Position numbers and translations under genes: made by a program. A stretch of DNA of 38,121 bases from Prochlorococcus sp. AG-347-G20 (GTDB taxonomy: Bacteria; Cyanobacteriota; Cyanobacteriia; PCC-6307; Cyanobiaceae): contig QCBJ01000011.1 of the NCBI GenBank assembly GCA_003281645.1, forward strand, positions 1 through 38,121. Reading direction: 5' to 3'. The notes below the pieces were generated by a model. The model worked only from the letters and a program-made list of their open reading frames with translations. It did not search any database and was not told the DNA's origin. Every line of letters starts with the position of its first letter. Within the stretch, counting starts at the first letter, position 1. This document shows positions 1-9,521 of the stretch, piece by piece.

Positions 1-124
1 CTATTAACCCAAACATTTAAAATTTATAAATAGTTTCTATACGATGTTATGAACAATAGCACAGAGATAACTACTTAAATAGGATTGATTAATTATTAAA
101 ATCCTTAATTAATTAGAATTCTAG

Positions 125-853
125 TTAGACGATAGCTGCCATAGCCATTCTTGCAATTTCTCTATTATCTAAACCTATTTCCATCAATGTATCTTGATAA
201 GCAATCATAAATTCTTCCATTAATTCTTCTCTGTCCATAGCTAAAACTGATGCGTCATCTGCTACTTCATCTAACATCTTTTTAATTAACGGAAGATTAA
301 CCTTATTAGCTTCCATTAATTCCACTTTACAAGTAGATAGATTCTCTTTAAGCCATTCTTGACCATAGTTTAAATGAAGATATTCATCTTTAACCACTCC
401 CTCTGTTATTTTTTTTGCAAAAGGATCGGCAACTCTTATGTAGACGTTATAAGCAGAGATAGCAAATGCTTCAATTAAGATAGCTTGTATTAAAAGACAC
501 GTTGTTAAATTTCCTTTTTCAAGCGCAACTTGAAAATTACCATGTAATTTAGAAAAGAATTTTTTAGCAAATTCCATATCAGCAACTACACCTAAATTTC
601 TTCCACATGCAGTAAAGCCTTTTTTATGCTTCATTTCCATTCTCGCCAATTTAGTTAATTCCTCTAACTCATTTGGAATTAGAGTTGCTATTGAAATGTA
701 ATTATCATGAGCCTCTTGCTCTCCTTCTATAACAATTGCATTTATTCTGCTATATGCATCCTTATAAGAATCTGTAGTGAAGTCGGGCAAATCTAAAGAA
801 ATCGGATTAGTCGATTCTTCAATAGTTTTTTTATTTGATTCTAGAGTTTGCAT
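125..853 (-). CDS. ado: Aldehyde-deformylating oxygenase (cyanobacterial alkane synthesis)
   Basis: This ferritin-like di-iron enzyme converts fatty aldehydes, made by acyl-ACP reductase, to alkanes (C15/C17) plus formate. All six iron ligands of the family are present. Counted from the ATG at 853 they are E45, E73, H76, E128, E157 and H160, in the IEGEQEAHDNY, MEMKH, LIEAF and KDEYLH segments. The open frame extends nine codons further, to an ATG at 880, but I chose the start at 853 because MQTLES matches the N-terminus I remember for Prochlorococcus homologues. The usual partner gene for acyl-ACP reductase would lie downstream on the same strand, beyond the left edge of the window, and is not seen. 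One loop residue, N136 in this numbering, is His in the homologues I recall. It is not a ligand. Confidence 0.95.
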   Translation of the reverse strand: MQTLESNKKTIEESTNPISLDLPDFTTDSYKDAYSRINAIVIEGEQEAHDNYISIATLIPNELEELTKLARMEMKHKKGFTACGRNLGVVADMEFAKKFFSKLHGNFQVALEKGNLTTCLLIQAILIEAFAISAYNVYIRVADPFAKKITEGVVKDEYLHLNYGQEWLKENLSTCKVELMEANKVNLPLIKKMLDEVADDASVLAMDREELMEEFMIAYQDTLMEIGLDNREIARMAMAAIV

Positions 854-964
854 GTCAGTAATCTTTAGCTCATTATGCATGAATATTACATGATTATAGA
901 GAGTTTATTTAAATATCATGAAAATAGTTTCAATTGTTAAGTCACATTTTTAACTTAAACTTAT

Positions 965-1759
965 TTAAGAATTGTTTGGCCAATCTGATTGCATCAGATT
1001 CATAATTAATTTGAACCAATGATTAATCAATAATTCCTTTAAATTTTTCCCTAAAGACTCATTTGCGCCTCTACTATCTCCTATAACACCTGATTTACTG
1101 AAGTCGTCAGTAAGCCAAGCAGTAGGCGCATTACCCTCTAGACTCCAACCTTCAGGGATCTCTACTTTATTACCCTCATTTGGGCGTTCATCACCTACTA
1201 ATTCTGGTTTTAAAGCCAGCATCAAACTTGTTTCAGCTAAAGAAGCATGAAGCCCATCCTCAATCTCAGTTTTTGTTAACAATTCACTTAATCCATCAAC
1301 ACCACTCCATAAGAAACAAGGAAAAACTGCCATCTCTGGTGAGAAACTTCTTAGCTCTCTTGCAGCTGTATTTAATAGTGAGATTTGACCTCCATGTCCA
1401 TTAATCAATATCAATCTTTTAAAACCCATTTCAGATAATTGACTTCCGACTTCCTTAATCATTGAGGTTATTAAACTTGAGGAAAGTGAAATTGTCCCGG
1501 CAAAACCCTTATGCTCTGGAGAAAAACCAATATATTGAGTTGGAAGTTTTTTTAATGGAATATCAGCAGAGAATAATTTAAAAACTTCGCTAATAATTTC
1601 ATCAACGAAAATACTATCTGTCGCAAGAGGCAAATGCGGCCCATGTTGCTCAACAGCACCGAATGGCCAAATCACTGTAGATCTTTTGTTTTTTGCAACA
1701 CTCTCAATTTCTTTCCAATTTAAATGTTCAAATTTATTAGGTATTGGTTTAAAGTTCAT
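965..1759 (-). CDS. Creatininase-family amidohydrolase
   Basis: This 264-residue protein belongs to the creatininase/creatinine amidohydrolase superfamily of metal-dependent amidohydrolases. The metal-binding set is visible: E37 and H39 in GAVEQHGPHLPL, D48 in ATDS, H122 in NGHGG, and E176 in HASLAETS. The enzyme therefore looks catalytically competent. Relatives act on creatinine, formamidopyrimidines or cyclic amides, and some trim peptides in cofactor synthesis, so the substrate cannot be told from sequence. A role in creatinine metabolism is unlikely in a streamlined phototroph. The gene is transcribed divergently from the S1-like gene across a 66-bp gap and lies just upstream of ado on the same strand, with 111 bp between this gene's stop and the chosen ado start. 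Confidence 0.88.
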   Translation of the reverse strand: MNFKPIPNKFEHLNWKEIESVAKNKRSTVIWPFGAVEQHGPHLPLATDSIFVDEIISEVFKLFSADIPLKKLPTQYIGFSPEHKGFAGTISLSSSLITSMIKEVGSQLSEMGFKRLILINGHGGQISLLNTAARELRSFSPEMAVFPCFLWSGVDGLSELLTKTEIEDGLHASLAETSLMLALKPELVGDERPNEGNKVEIPEGWSLEGNAPTAWLTDDFSKSGVIGDSRGANESLGKNLKELLINHWFKLIMNLMQSDWPNNS

Positions 1760-1825
1760 TAATTTTAATTTTGAGTACTAACATTTAGAGTATGTTAATA
1801 ATTAATTATTCTTATTTTACCTACG

Positions 1826-3043
1826 ATGGGAGTCAATAATAAAAACGCCCAAGATAATATCCAACTAAAGGGCAATAAAAAACCTCTTCAAGTACTTCAC
1901 ATAAGCAAGAAAGATACTCAAAGAAATTCTCAAGACATAGATAATGAGCAAAAAAATTCGCAAGAAGAAATTAAAAAAGAAAATAACGCAATCAAACCTC
2001 AAATTATTAAAGATGATTCATTAAAAGAAATTGATGAAAGTAATGAAAACATTAAAGATTCTGATATTTCTCAACAAGATTTAACTCAACAAGACTTAAA
2101 TAGACCCCTTAATTTTTCTGAGCAAAACAAAGATTTTCAATTAGAAAGAACTGTTGATGAATTCGATTTTGATGAAAGTGCTTTTTTGGAGGCTTTAAAT
2201 GCAAATGAGCCAATTGGGGCTACAGGAGAAACAATTTCAGGTAAGGTTATAGCAATCGAAAGTGATGGACTATATGTTGACATTGGAGGAAAAGCACCTG
2301 GCTATATGCCCAAAAAAGAATGTGGTTTGGGCGTCATAACTAACTTTAAAGAAAAATTTTCTATAGGCCTTGAAATGGAAGTTTTAGTTATCAAAGAACA
2401 AAATGCTGATGGGATGGTAACAGTGAGCGCTCGGGCATTAATTCTTAGGCAAAGTTGGGAAAAAGTATCAAGTTCAGCAAAAAATGGAGAATTAATTAAC
2501 GTTTTAATTAATGGATTCAACAGAGGTGGTCTTACGTGTGATGTAGATGGATTGAGAGGATTCATCCCAAGATCCCAACTTGAAGATGGTCAAGACTATC
2601 AATCTTTTGTTGGTAAAACTCTTAAAGTAGCGTTTCTTGAAGTGAATCCAGAATCCAGAAAATTAGTTCTCTCTGAGAAGAAAGCATCATTAGTCTCTAA
2701 ACTTACAAGTTTAGAATTAGGTCAATTAATTGAAGGAGAAGTTTTAGCAGTAAAACCATATGGCTTCTTTATAGATTTAGGAGGAGCTAGTGGACTTCTT
2801 CATCAATCCTCACTAACAAATGGATCGATTCGTTCTTTAAGAGAAGTTTTTAGAGAAGGGGAAATGATAAAAGCTTTAATATCTGAAATTGACCTCGCAA
2901 AGGGGCGCATTGGTCTCAATACAGCACTTCTAGAAAACTCTGCGGGAGAATTAATTATTGATAAGCAAAAAGTTATGAAAGAAGCCACAGAGAGAGCACT
3001 AAAAACTAAAGCACTCTTCGATAAAAAAGAACAAGATAAATGA
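1826..3043 (+). CDS. rps1b: Ribosomal protein S1-like RNA-binding protein (second S1 type)
   Basis: This 405-residue protein carries three S1 (OB-fold) RNA-binding repeats, at about residues 134-203, 221-285 and 301-367. The first and third are canonical (GKVIAIESDGLYVDIGG; GEVLAVKPYGFFIDLGG), and the middle one is more diverged. Residues 1-110 form a Lys/Gln/Asn/Asp-rich, probably disordered extension. Cyanobacteria commonly have a main S1 and a second S1-type protein (Rps1b/Nbp1), and the domain count and long N-terminal tail fit the second type. It probably binds mRNA leaders during translation initiation. The stop codon overlaps the next start as ATGA, so the Tab2-like gene is likely translated by coupling. 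Confidence 0.85.
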   Translation: MGVNNKNAQDNIQLKGNKKPLQVLHISKKDTQRNSQDIDNEQKNSQEEIKKENNAIKPQIIKDDSLKEIDESNENIKDSDISQQDLTQQDLNRPLNFSEQNKDFQLERTVDEFDFDESAFLEALNANEPIGATGETISGKVIAIESDGLYVDIGGKAPGYMPKKECGLGVITNFKEKFSIGLEMEVLVIKEQNADGMVTVSARALILRQSWEKVSSSAKNGELINVLINGFNRGGLTCDVDGLRGFIPRSQLEDGQDYQSFVGKTLKVAFLEVNPESRKLVLSEKKASLVSKLTSLELGQLIEGEVLAVKPYGFFIDLGGASGLLHQSSLTNGSIRSLREVFREGEMIKALISEIDLAKGRIGLNTALLENSAGELIIDKQKVMKEATERALKTKALFDKKEQDK

Positions 3044-3945
3044 ACATTAATAAAACAATGAAGTCAAGTCTTGAATTAAAAATTTCAGATTGGGAATTAG
3101 ACTTCTACTCGAGACCAATCATTGAAGCAAATGGAAAAAAAAGGTGGGAGTTAATTATTTGCTCTACAAAAAGTTATAAGACAGAAGAAATTTTTCGTTG
3201 GAATAAAAAATGCCCTGCTAATGAAGTCAATTCAGTATGGCTTACCAAGGCGCTAAATGAAGCAATAAGTGAAGCAAAAAAACAAGGGTGGGAAAAACCT
3301 TCAATAGTTCGATTCTGGAGGTCGTCAATGAAATCGATCATTAAAAAATCCCTTGAGGCCATAAGTATTGAGGCTCTTGTAAGTAGGAGAACCTACGATT
3401 TATTAGATAGAATCGAATTCCTTGAGAAAGAGATTTATCCAAAGGAACACGGTTATGTAAGAGGTGTATTAGCTCCTACTTTTACTTCTAAAATGGAAAA
3501 CCCTCCTACACCTTTACCAGAAGAAGTAAGAGGTGATGCTTTAACCATCTCTGAAATATCAATTGGAGAATTGAAATCAGCAGAAAATTGGCCTATAGAA
3601 TTTGGAGAAATTTTCCCAATTCAGCAAGATTTAGATGATAATTACTTAGTTCCAGGATTAAGACTTTTTAGCAAAGATAGATCTTTAGCACTTTCTGCAT
3701 GGTTTAGTTGTTTAGAACCTATTAAATTAGTCATCAATAAGAACCAACTCATACTTGAAGCTTCAGAAGACGATAAGTGGCTGGTAACAGATTTGCCAGA
3801 AAAAGATGCAAACATTTTGAGTACAAAGTTTTTAGAGAATAAAAAAAATTCTTTTGATTATCAATTTATTTCCATACAGTCAACGCCCTACATCGAACAA
3901 TTTGCAGGATTCTGGATCTTGAGAGATATTGAATTAATTTCATAA
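3040..3945 (+). CDS. Tab2/Atab2-family RNA-binding protein (DUF1092)
   Basis: This 301-residue protein matches the Tab2/Atab2 family in length and motifs: an N-terminal WELDFYSRPI segment, the WxxSM region near residue 93, the central LPEEVRGDAL stretch and the C-terminal GFWILRD motif. In Chlamydomonas, Tab2 binds the psaB leader and activates translation of this photosystem I subunit; Arabidopsis Atab2 acts on both photosystems. A similar translational role is inferred here. The start codon overlaps the S1-like stop by four bases (ATGA). An internal ATG six codons later (3058) is an alternative start. Being co-translated with an S1 protein supports a job in mRNA recognition. Confidence 0.88.
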   Translation: MNINKTMKSSLELKISDWELDFYSRPIIEANGKKRWELIICSTKSYKTEEIFRWNKKCPANEVNSVWLTKALNEAISEAKKQGWEKPSIVRFWRSSMKSIIKKSLEAISIEALVSRRTYDLLDRIEFLEKEIYPKEHGYVRGVLAPTFTSKMENPPTPLPEEVRGDALTISEISIGELKSAENWPIEFGEIFPIQQDLDDNYLVPGLRLFSKDRSLALSAWFSCLEPIKLVINKNQLILEASEDDKWLVTDLPEKDANILSTKFLENKKNSFDYQFISIQSTPYIEQFAGFWILRDIELIS

Positions 3946-4051
3946 ATTCAGTTGAGGAGCAGGAACTATTCCATACAAAGAAATATATTTCTCAAAAGCT
4001 GAAATTTTTATTCAAAACAAAAAATTTGAGTATTATTCATCACCTATCCTT

Positions 4052-4750
4052 ATGCAAAATAATTTCAAACATGCATATTTTACGAAGTCAAGCTCTGAGA
4101 AATTTCTTCAATTATTAGGGAATCACTTTAATGAAAATTACATAAATTGTGTTTCCAATCAAATTCACAGTAATGTAATAGTGCTTGGATCACGTTCAGG
4201 AGAAGGGATGAAGACTGATGCAGATGGTCTTGTTGGTAATAAATGGAATCAAAACTTATGGGTTTACACAGCTGATTGTATGCCAATATTTTTTGCAGAT
4301 AAAAGGACAAGAAATGTAGCAACATTGCATTGTGGAAGAAAAGGTTTAGAAAAAAAAATAATAAAAAATCTGGTTAAAATTTTCGATAATTTAGGGACAT
4401 CTAGAGATAACTTACTTGTTGCAATAGGACCAGCGATTTCTAAGGAACATTATCTAGTTGATAAAATAACACTCAAAGAATTTTATAGAAAGGCTGAAAA
4501 CAAAAACATAACGGTCAATTTGACTAAAGCTGAAAAAGATCTTTGTTTTAGTGATTCAAATCATTTCAAAGAGAAAAACTTAAATCAACTTGATCTTAAA
4601 AGATCTGCTTATAGACAACTTTTAAATGAGAATATTCCTAATACAAATATAGACATCTCGAATTTATGTACATACAAATTAAAAAATGAATTTAATTCCT
4701 GGAGAAGGAGCAAAACATTCTCGAGACAATGGAATTTTATCTGCTCATAG
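4052..4750 (+). CDS. pgeF: PgeF/YfiH (DUF152, LACC1-like) family enzyme
   Basis: This 232-residue protein belongs to the YfiH/LACC1 family, once called multicopper polyphenol oxidases. Members have since been shown to act as purine nucleoside phosphorylase/adenosine deaminase-type enzymes, and E. coli PgeF (YfiH) corrects amino-acid misincorporation in peptidoglycan. The metal-site residues are present: H39 (QIHS), C76 (TADCMP) and H93 (LHCGRKG). The GPAIS turn (126-130) and C-terminal CTYK...FNSWRRS signature also fit. The usual HAGWRG block reads HCGRKG here, a mild divergence. It stands alone on the plus strand, ending 6 bp before the convergent SNase-like gene. Confidence 0.85.
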   Translation: MQNNFKHAYFTKSSSEKFLQLLGNHFNENYINCVSNQIHSNVIVLGSRSGEGMKTDADGLVGNKWNQNLWVYTADCMPIFFADKRTRNVATLHCGRKGLEKKIIKNLVKIFDNLGTSRDNLLVAIGPAISKEHYLVDKITLKEFYRKAENKNITVNLTKAEKDLCFSDSNHFKEKNLNQLDLKRSAYRQLLNENIPNTNIDISNLCTYKLKNEFNSWRRSKTFSRQWNFICS

Positions 4751-4756
4751 AGATTG

Positions 4757-5107
4757 TTAACTTGGACAAATTTCACTAGTAAAGTCTTTAGCGACTAATA
4801 ATTCGGTCATCTCTTTAGTACCTTTAATATTAAAAACTTTGGCTAACAAAACATTATCTTTGAAACCAAAAGGTTTTAATTTCACTTTGCTTCCCCTTGG
4901 GAATTCACTCTTAAGTAAATTAATTGCTTCTAGCTCATCATTTTCATTTACATCTACACATAATAGTCCAATCGTTAAATTCCTATTTTGGTCCCCCACC
5001 AAAATAGTATTTGAACTTTTAATTTGAAGAATTTCGGCCGAGTTAACTATTACAGGATTAAGAAAAATCAAGCAGATTATAATTAAAATTTTTGATAATT
5101 TTTTCAA
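4757..5107 (-). CDS. Small exported protein with a degenerate SNase-like fold
   Basis: This is a 116-residue protein with a clear signal peptide: a KK start, a hydrophobic core at residues 7-20 and probable cleavage after NSA (about residue 24). The remaining ~92 residues resemble a shortened staphylococcal-nuclease/thermonuclease domain (VGDQNRNLTIGLLCVDVNE, then a KVKLKPF strand). The catalytic arginines of SNase have no counterpart: the position of Arg35 is Gly47 and that of Arg87 is not Arg. It is probably not a nuclease. Two cysteines of the mature part (C50, C114) could pair outside the cytoplasm. The start appears to be TTG. It follows ilvB on the same strand after 68 bp. The function is unknown and the fold call is tentative. 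Confidence 0.6.
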   Translation of the reverse strand: MKKLSKILIIICLIFLNPVIVNSAEILQIKSSNTILVGDQNRNLTIGLLCVDVNENDELEAINLLKSEFPRGSKVKLKPFGFKDNVLLAKVFNIKGTKEMTELLVAKDFTSEICPS

Positions 5108-5175
5108 TTCAGAAATATCTAAGTTTTTAAATTACTTTAAAGTTAATTTTTTAAAATGACGAATTTCAAAAAAAT

Positions 5176-6939
5176 TTAGTCTTCACAATTAACATATCCA
5201 ACCATTTGAGCATTACTTTTACCAGGAGGAACCATTGGATAACAATTTTCACCTCTTCTGACAAGGATATTAATCAAGGCAGGGCCGTCATGATCAAGCG
5301 CATTTTTTAATTCATTCTGTAATTGTTTTCTATCAGAAATTAAGTATCCTTTAACTCCAAAAGACTCAGCAAGTTTTACAAAATCAGGTTCGCCACAACT
5401 CATATCAGATGAGGAATATCTTTCATCGTAAAAACTTTCCTGCCATTGTCTTACCATCCCTTGCCAGCGATTATTGATAATAATCAATTTCACCTTTAGA
5501 TCATATTGAGATAAAGTTCCTAATTCTTGAATATTCATTAATACACTTGCATCTCCTGCAATACAAATTACATCCGAATTAGGTAAGGCTGCTTTTACTC
5601 CAATTGCCGCTGGCAATCCAAAACCCATAGTGCCTAAGCCTGCACTACTAATCCATTTTCTTGGAGAATTCCTAAGGTATTGAGCAGCCCACATCTGATG
5701 TTGTCCTACATCTGTAGTTACATAAGCTTCTGGTGAAAATTCTCTCACTTTTAAAAGAACCTCTTGAGGATAAATTTCTCCTTCTTCAGGCGGGTAATAT
5801 AAAGGGTGTTTATTTTTCCAAAAATCAATTTTTTCTAACCAGTTTTTTGTCTGACAAGTAAGTTTGTTTTTTAGAGATTGTTCATTAATTTTGAGAACAG
5901 CTTTTGAAACATCAGAAACAATTGCAACATCTACACGTCTATTTTTATTAACTTCTGCTGGGTCGATATCTATATGAATTACCTTTGCATTAGGTGCAAA
6001 AGTATCTAATTTTCCTGTCACCCTATCATCAAATCTAGCTCCAATAGCAATTAAAAGATCGCACTCTGTAACAGCGAAATTTGCGTAAGCAGTTCCATGC
6101 ATTCCTAACATACCTACTGATAAATTATCTTTTTCATCAAAAGCGCCCTTCCCCATTAAGGTTGTGGTAACTGGTATTTGATAATTCTTTGCCAAAGTTT
6201 TTATTTCATCATGAGCCCCTGAAGATATTGCCCCACCTCCAACATATAGAAGAGGTCTTTCAGAATTTTCTATTAATTTAATTGCTTTCTTGATATCAGA
6301 ATCATTAATTTCTCCATTCCTTTTAAATCCTTTAGGGATAATTTCACCAGGCAAAACTCTTTGGTAATTAAAGAACTCCTGACCTACATCTTTTGGTATA
6401 TCAATTAAAACAGGGCCAGGCCTTCCAGATGAGGCTATAAAAAAAGCTTCAGAAACTACTTTCGCGATATCTGAAGGATCTCTTATAACCCATGAATGTT
6501 TCACTATTGGAAGAGTTATACCAAAAATATCAGTTTCTTGAAAAGCGTCTGTCCCTATAGCAGGTCTTGGGACTTGACCTGTAACTACAACAAGGGGAAC
6601 TGAATCCATTTGAGCAGTGGCAATTCCAGTTACCAAATTTGTTGCGCCTGGGCCTGAGGTCCCAAAACATACTCCTACTTCACCAGTTGATCTCGCATAT
6701 CCATCAGCCGCATGTGAACCACCTTGTTCATGCCTAACCATATAGTGCTTTAACCAACCTTCTTGTTCTGCCTTATGAACAGCGTCATATATTGGTAGTA
6801 TGGCTCCCCCGGGATATCCAAATATAACTTTTACTCCATGAATTTTTAAAGAATCCATTAGTGCATCTGCACCAGTTATCCAAACTGGATTTTCATGTTT
6901 TGAACTACCCTTTGAAAAGGATCTCGAAGTAAGAGTCAC
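5176..6939 (-). CDS. ilvB: Acetolactate synthase large (catalytic) subunit
   Basis: This 587-residue thiamine-diphosphate enzyme makes acetolactate or acetohydroxybutyrate, the first common step of valine, leucine and isoleucine synthesis. The catalytic Glu71 lies in VRHEQGG, and the FAD/substrate channel segment follows ([10 protein letters not shown]). The TPP/Mg motif runs from G462-D463 ([13 protein letters not shown]) to N490. The first codon is GTG; the next in-frame Met is residue 28, inside the conserved domain, so GTG is preferred. The regulatory small subunit (ilvH/ilvN) is not in this window. A 137-bp AT-rich spacer separates its start from the end of hemH, room for its own promoter. 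Confidence 0.97.
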   Translation of the reverse strand: MTLTSRSFSKGSSKHENPVWITGADALMDSLKIHGVKVIFGYPGGAILPIYDAVHKAEQEGWLKHYMVRHEQGGSHAADGYARSTGEVGVCFGTSGPGATNLVTGIATAQMDSVPLVVVTGQVPRPAIGTDAFQETDIFGITLPIVKHSWVIRDPSDIAKVVSEAFFIASSGRPGPVLIDIPKDVGQEFFNYQRVLPGEIIPKGFKRNGEINDSDIKKAIKLIENSERPLLYVGGGAISSGAHDEIKTLAKNYQIPVTTTLMGKGAFDEKDNLSVGMLGMHGTAYANFAVTECDLLIAIGARFDDRVTGKLDTFAPNAKVIHIDIDPAEVNKNRRVDVAIVSDVSKAVLKINEQSLKNKLTCQTKNWLEKIDFWKNKHPLYYPPEEGEIYPQEVLLKVREFSPEAYVTTDVGQHQMWAAQYLRNSPRKWISSAGLGTMGFGLPAAIGVKAALPNSDVICIAGDASVLMNIQELGTLSQYDLKVKLIIINNRWQGMVRQWQESFYDERYSSSDMSCGEPDFVKLAESFGVKGYLISDRKQLQNELKNALDHDGPALINILVRRGENCYPMVPPGKSNAQMVGYVNCED

Positions 6940-7076
6940 TAAAGAAATTCAATATTTACTATAAATATTAAACTTAATTAAATACTTTTGCCTCATTTAG
7001 AAATGTAATGTCAGAAATGTATTCAAAATAATCTTTTAAAAAATTTAAAAATTATCAAATAAATTTCAATTGTTCT

Positions 7077-8252
7077 TTATAAAATTCCTAATTTATGTAG
7101 AGGTCCAGAGCCTGAAATAAGTTCAATGAAAAGCACAAGAAAAATAATCATTGCAACCCTTCCGTTCCAGACTTCTGAACTATTATTCCAACCCCATTGC
7201 CACTTCTCTTGGGGATAAAGTTTAACTTTTTCAGGTAACTGTGAAGCCTCTTCTATATTAACGAGAGGTCCTTCCAAACAGGAAATCACTAAATCACTAA
7301 GTCCTTCAATGAAAGTAGGATGAGTATTTAAAGCCTTAACTCTCCGAAAGTTTTTAATACCAGCCTTTTCAGCAATTTCTTTATATTCAATATCAATTTC
7401 TTGCAATGTTTCGATATGCTCTCCAACGAAACTTATAGGGACCACGATCAGATCATTAACATTTGACCTCCCAAGATCAGCTAACACTTCTTCTGTATAT
7501 GGCTTCAACCATTCAACAGGACCAACTCTACTTTGATAAGAAAGTGTATAAGGGTTGCCATGACCTAAACATTTTTCCAGTTCATTTATAATTAACAAAG
7601 AACAATCTTCAATTTGTTGTTTGTAAGGGTCTCCAGCTTCTTCTACGTAACTCTTAGGAACTCCATGAGCAGTGAAAAATATATGGGCTTTTGAAGGTGA
7701 TTCACAAAGTGAAATTTGTTCAGAAATTAATTCAACCATAGACTTTAAGTAACCTGATTGACTGAACCAACTCCTTACACATCTCATTGGAACCTTCTTA
7801 AATTCATCATCAGAATCTCGCAATTTTTTTAATTCCCTAAAGCTCGAACCACTAGTACTTATCGAAAAATGTGGATACAAAGGTATTACAACAACTTGAT
7901 CTATGCCATCTGCTTTCATATCAGCAATTGCTGATTCGGTAAAAGGATGCCAATACCTCATAGCGATATAGGTAGTAGCATTAAACCCCTTGTCTCTTAA
8001 TTTAGATTGTAATTCTCTTGCTTGTTGTTCAGTTATCCTTCTGATAGGTGAACCTCCGCCTATTGAAAGGTAAGCCTGTTGTGAAGTAGTACTCCTTAGG
8101 GTGCTAATTAACCAAGCCAGGGGTTTTTGAAAAACAGGGAAAGGCGTCCTGATAATTTCTGGATCAGAAAAAAGATTGTATAAGAATGGGCCTACATCAG
8201 TAATGCGTTCAGGCCCTCCTAAATTCATTAGTAAGACGCCTATTTTATCCAT
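7077..8252 (-). CDS. hemH: Ferrochelatase with C-terminal light-harvesting-like (HLIP) tail
   Basis: Ferrochelatase inserts ferrous iron into protoporphyrin IX, the last step of heme synthesis. The catalytic H196 ([10 protein letters not shown]) and E278 (FVGEHIETL) are present, along with SPIRRIT near residue 69 and the YPHFS...GSS segment. At 391 residues it is longer than the soluble bacterial enzyme. After a Pro/Trp-containing linker, residues 360-391 carry a chlorophyll a/b-binding-type motif (ExxNGRxAM) and one membrane helix, as in cyanobacterial and plastid ferrochelatases. That tail anchors the enzyme in the membrane and is linked to chlorophyll binding and regulation of heme flux. 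It is divergent from the recombinase gene with a 65-bp gap. Confidence 0.97.
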   Translation of the reverse strand: MDKIGVLLMNLGGPERITDVGPFLYNLFSDPEIIRTPFPVFQKPLAWLISTLRSTTSQQAYLSIGGGSPIRRITEQQARELQSKLRDKGFNATTYIAMRYWHPFTESAIADMKADGIDQVVVIPLYPHFSISTSGSSFRELKKLRDSDDEFKKVPMRCVRSWFSQSGYLKSMVELISEQISLCESPSKAHIFFTAHGVPKSYVEEAGDPYKQQIEDCSLLIINELEKCLGHGNPYTLSYQSRVGPVEWLKPYTEEVLADLGRSNVNDLIVVPISFVGEHIETLQEIDIEYKEIAEKAGIKNFRRVKALNTHPTFIEGLSDLVISCLEGPLVNIEEASQLPEKVKLYPQEKWQWGWNNSSEVWNGRVAMIIFLVLFIELISGSGPLHKLGIL

Positions 8253-8317
8253 TTAAAGTTATTGGAGATTGAAAATCAACATTAAAAACGTCATTATATG
8301 GTCAATTATATAAGTAA

Positions 8318-9487
8318 ATGAACGTAATTCAGGAAATTAATAATGTCAATGATAAATTTGCTACTCAAGGCAGCAAGCTTAAAATTGAGAAAAGAGGAGA
8401 GAAATTAAATATTCGTGGTTCACTACCCTCCAAAGAAGATAACAATAACTTTAAAATTCAAAGAATATCTCTTGGTTTAAAGGCTGATATTTCTGGATTA
8501 GAAGAGGCCAAAAAAAAATTACAATTAATCAATTTGCAATTGGAATTGAATCAATTTGATTGGATTAATTGGATAGGCAAACCTTATAAAAAGGAAATAA
8601 AAGATGGTTTTGAATTCCCAAAAAGATTAAATCAATTTGAGGAATTTTTTTTCAAAGAAAATAAAAGCGATTTTCGAACCAGCACTAGAAAAACTACATG
8701 GAGAAGTTCTTACAAACCATATATGAAAAGAATCCTAAATATTTACAATGATTATGAGAATGAAGCTTTAGAAAAAATATTTCAAAAAACACTTGAAAGT
8801 TATAAGGAAGGTACCAGAAGTAGGAAACAATGCGCTACTTCTTTAAATGTTTTGGCTAAGTTTTTGGACATTAAACTTCCAGAAGATTGGAAATTGAACT
8901 CTAGAGGATATGGTCTGAACAAAGCAGGATTTAGGGATCTACCTAAAGACGAAAAAATAGAGAAACTGTGGGAAACTATACCAAACAAGTCTTGGAAATT
9001 TGTTTTTGGTCTGATGGCAACATATGGATTAAGGAATCATGAAGTATTTTTTTGTGATTTAAGTTCTCTTACTAATTTTGGGGACAAAATTATTAGAGTT
9101 TTACCTACGACAAAAACTGGGGAACATCAAGTTTGGCCATTTCATCCTGAATGGGTTGAAAAGTTTGAATTATCAAAACTTGGGGAAAATCCAGAACTTT
9201 TACCAAATATTAATAGAGACCTTAAGATTACAACCTTACAGAATATTGGAAAAAAAATTACAGACCAATTTAAGCGTTATTCTTTACAAATAAAACCTTA
9301 TGATCTAAGGCATGCTTGGGCTGTTAGAACAATATTTTATGATTTACCTGACACTGTGGCTGCGAGAATGATGGGACATTCGGTTAGTTTGCATACCCAA
9401 ACTTATCACCACTGGATTACTAAAAGAGATCAACAACAGGCAGTAAATAATGCACTTTTAAAAGTTAAAAGAGTTAAAGATATTTAA
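8318..9487 (+). CDS. Tyrosine recombinase (phage-integrase family)
   Basis: This 389-residue protein has a C-terminal tyrosine-recombinase domain (about 205-375) behind an N-terminal DNA-binding region. The catalytic set reads R239 (YGLRNHE), K266 (TKTGEH), R331 (YDLRH), H354 (MMGHS) and nucleophile Y363 (HTQTYHHW). The usual first His of the HxxR box is Tyr328. The same change occurs in other members of the family, so activity is plausible. No tRNA, attachment-site repeat, excisionase or phage gene is next to it. Base composition and flanking genes are ordinary for the window. It may be a resident chromosomal recombinase rather than a recent phage arrival; its target site is unknown. Confidence 0.88.
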   Translation: MNVIQEINNVNDKFATQGSKLKIEKRGEKLNIRGSLPSKEDNNNFKIQRISLGLKADISGLEEAKKKLQLINLQLELNQFDWINWIGKPYKKEIKDGFEFPKRLNQFEEFFFKENKSDFRTSTRKTTWRSSYKPYMKRILNIYNDYENEALEKIFQKTLESYKEGTRSRKQCATSLNVLAKFLDIKLPEDWKLNSRGYGLNKAGFRDLPKDEKIEKLWETIPNKSWKFVFGLMATYGLRNHEVFFCDLSSLTNFGDKIIRVLPTTKTGEHQVWPFHPEWVEKFELSKLGENPELLPNINRDLKITTLQNIGKKITDQFKRYSLQIKPYDLRHAWAVRTIFYDLPDTVAARMMGHSVSLHTQTYHHWITKRDQQQAVNNALLKVKRVKDI

Positions 9488-9521
9488 AGATTTATAATAA
9501 TTAAATAAAAATAAGGGTCAT

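Noticed and set aside
1180..1404. Plus-strand open frame inside the creatininase gene
   Set aside because: It is antisense to a well-supported gene, with unlike-protein composition (His/Leu-rich) and no recognisable motif.
3979..3992. Palindrome AGAAATATATTTCT before pgeF as an operator
   Set aside because: It is almost purely A/T in an AT-rich spacer and could easily arise by chance.
8253..9521. Prophage or genomic island around the tyrosine recombinase
   Set aside because: Neighbours are hemH and cobO with ordinary spacing; no phage genes, tRNA target or direct repeats were seen.
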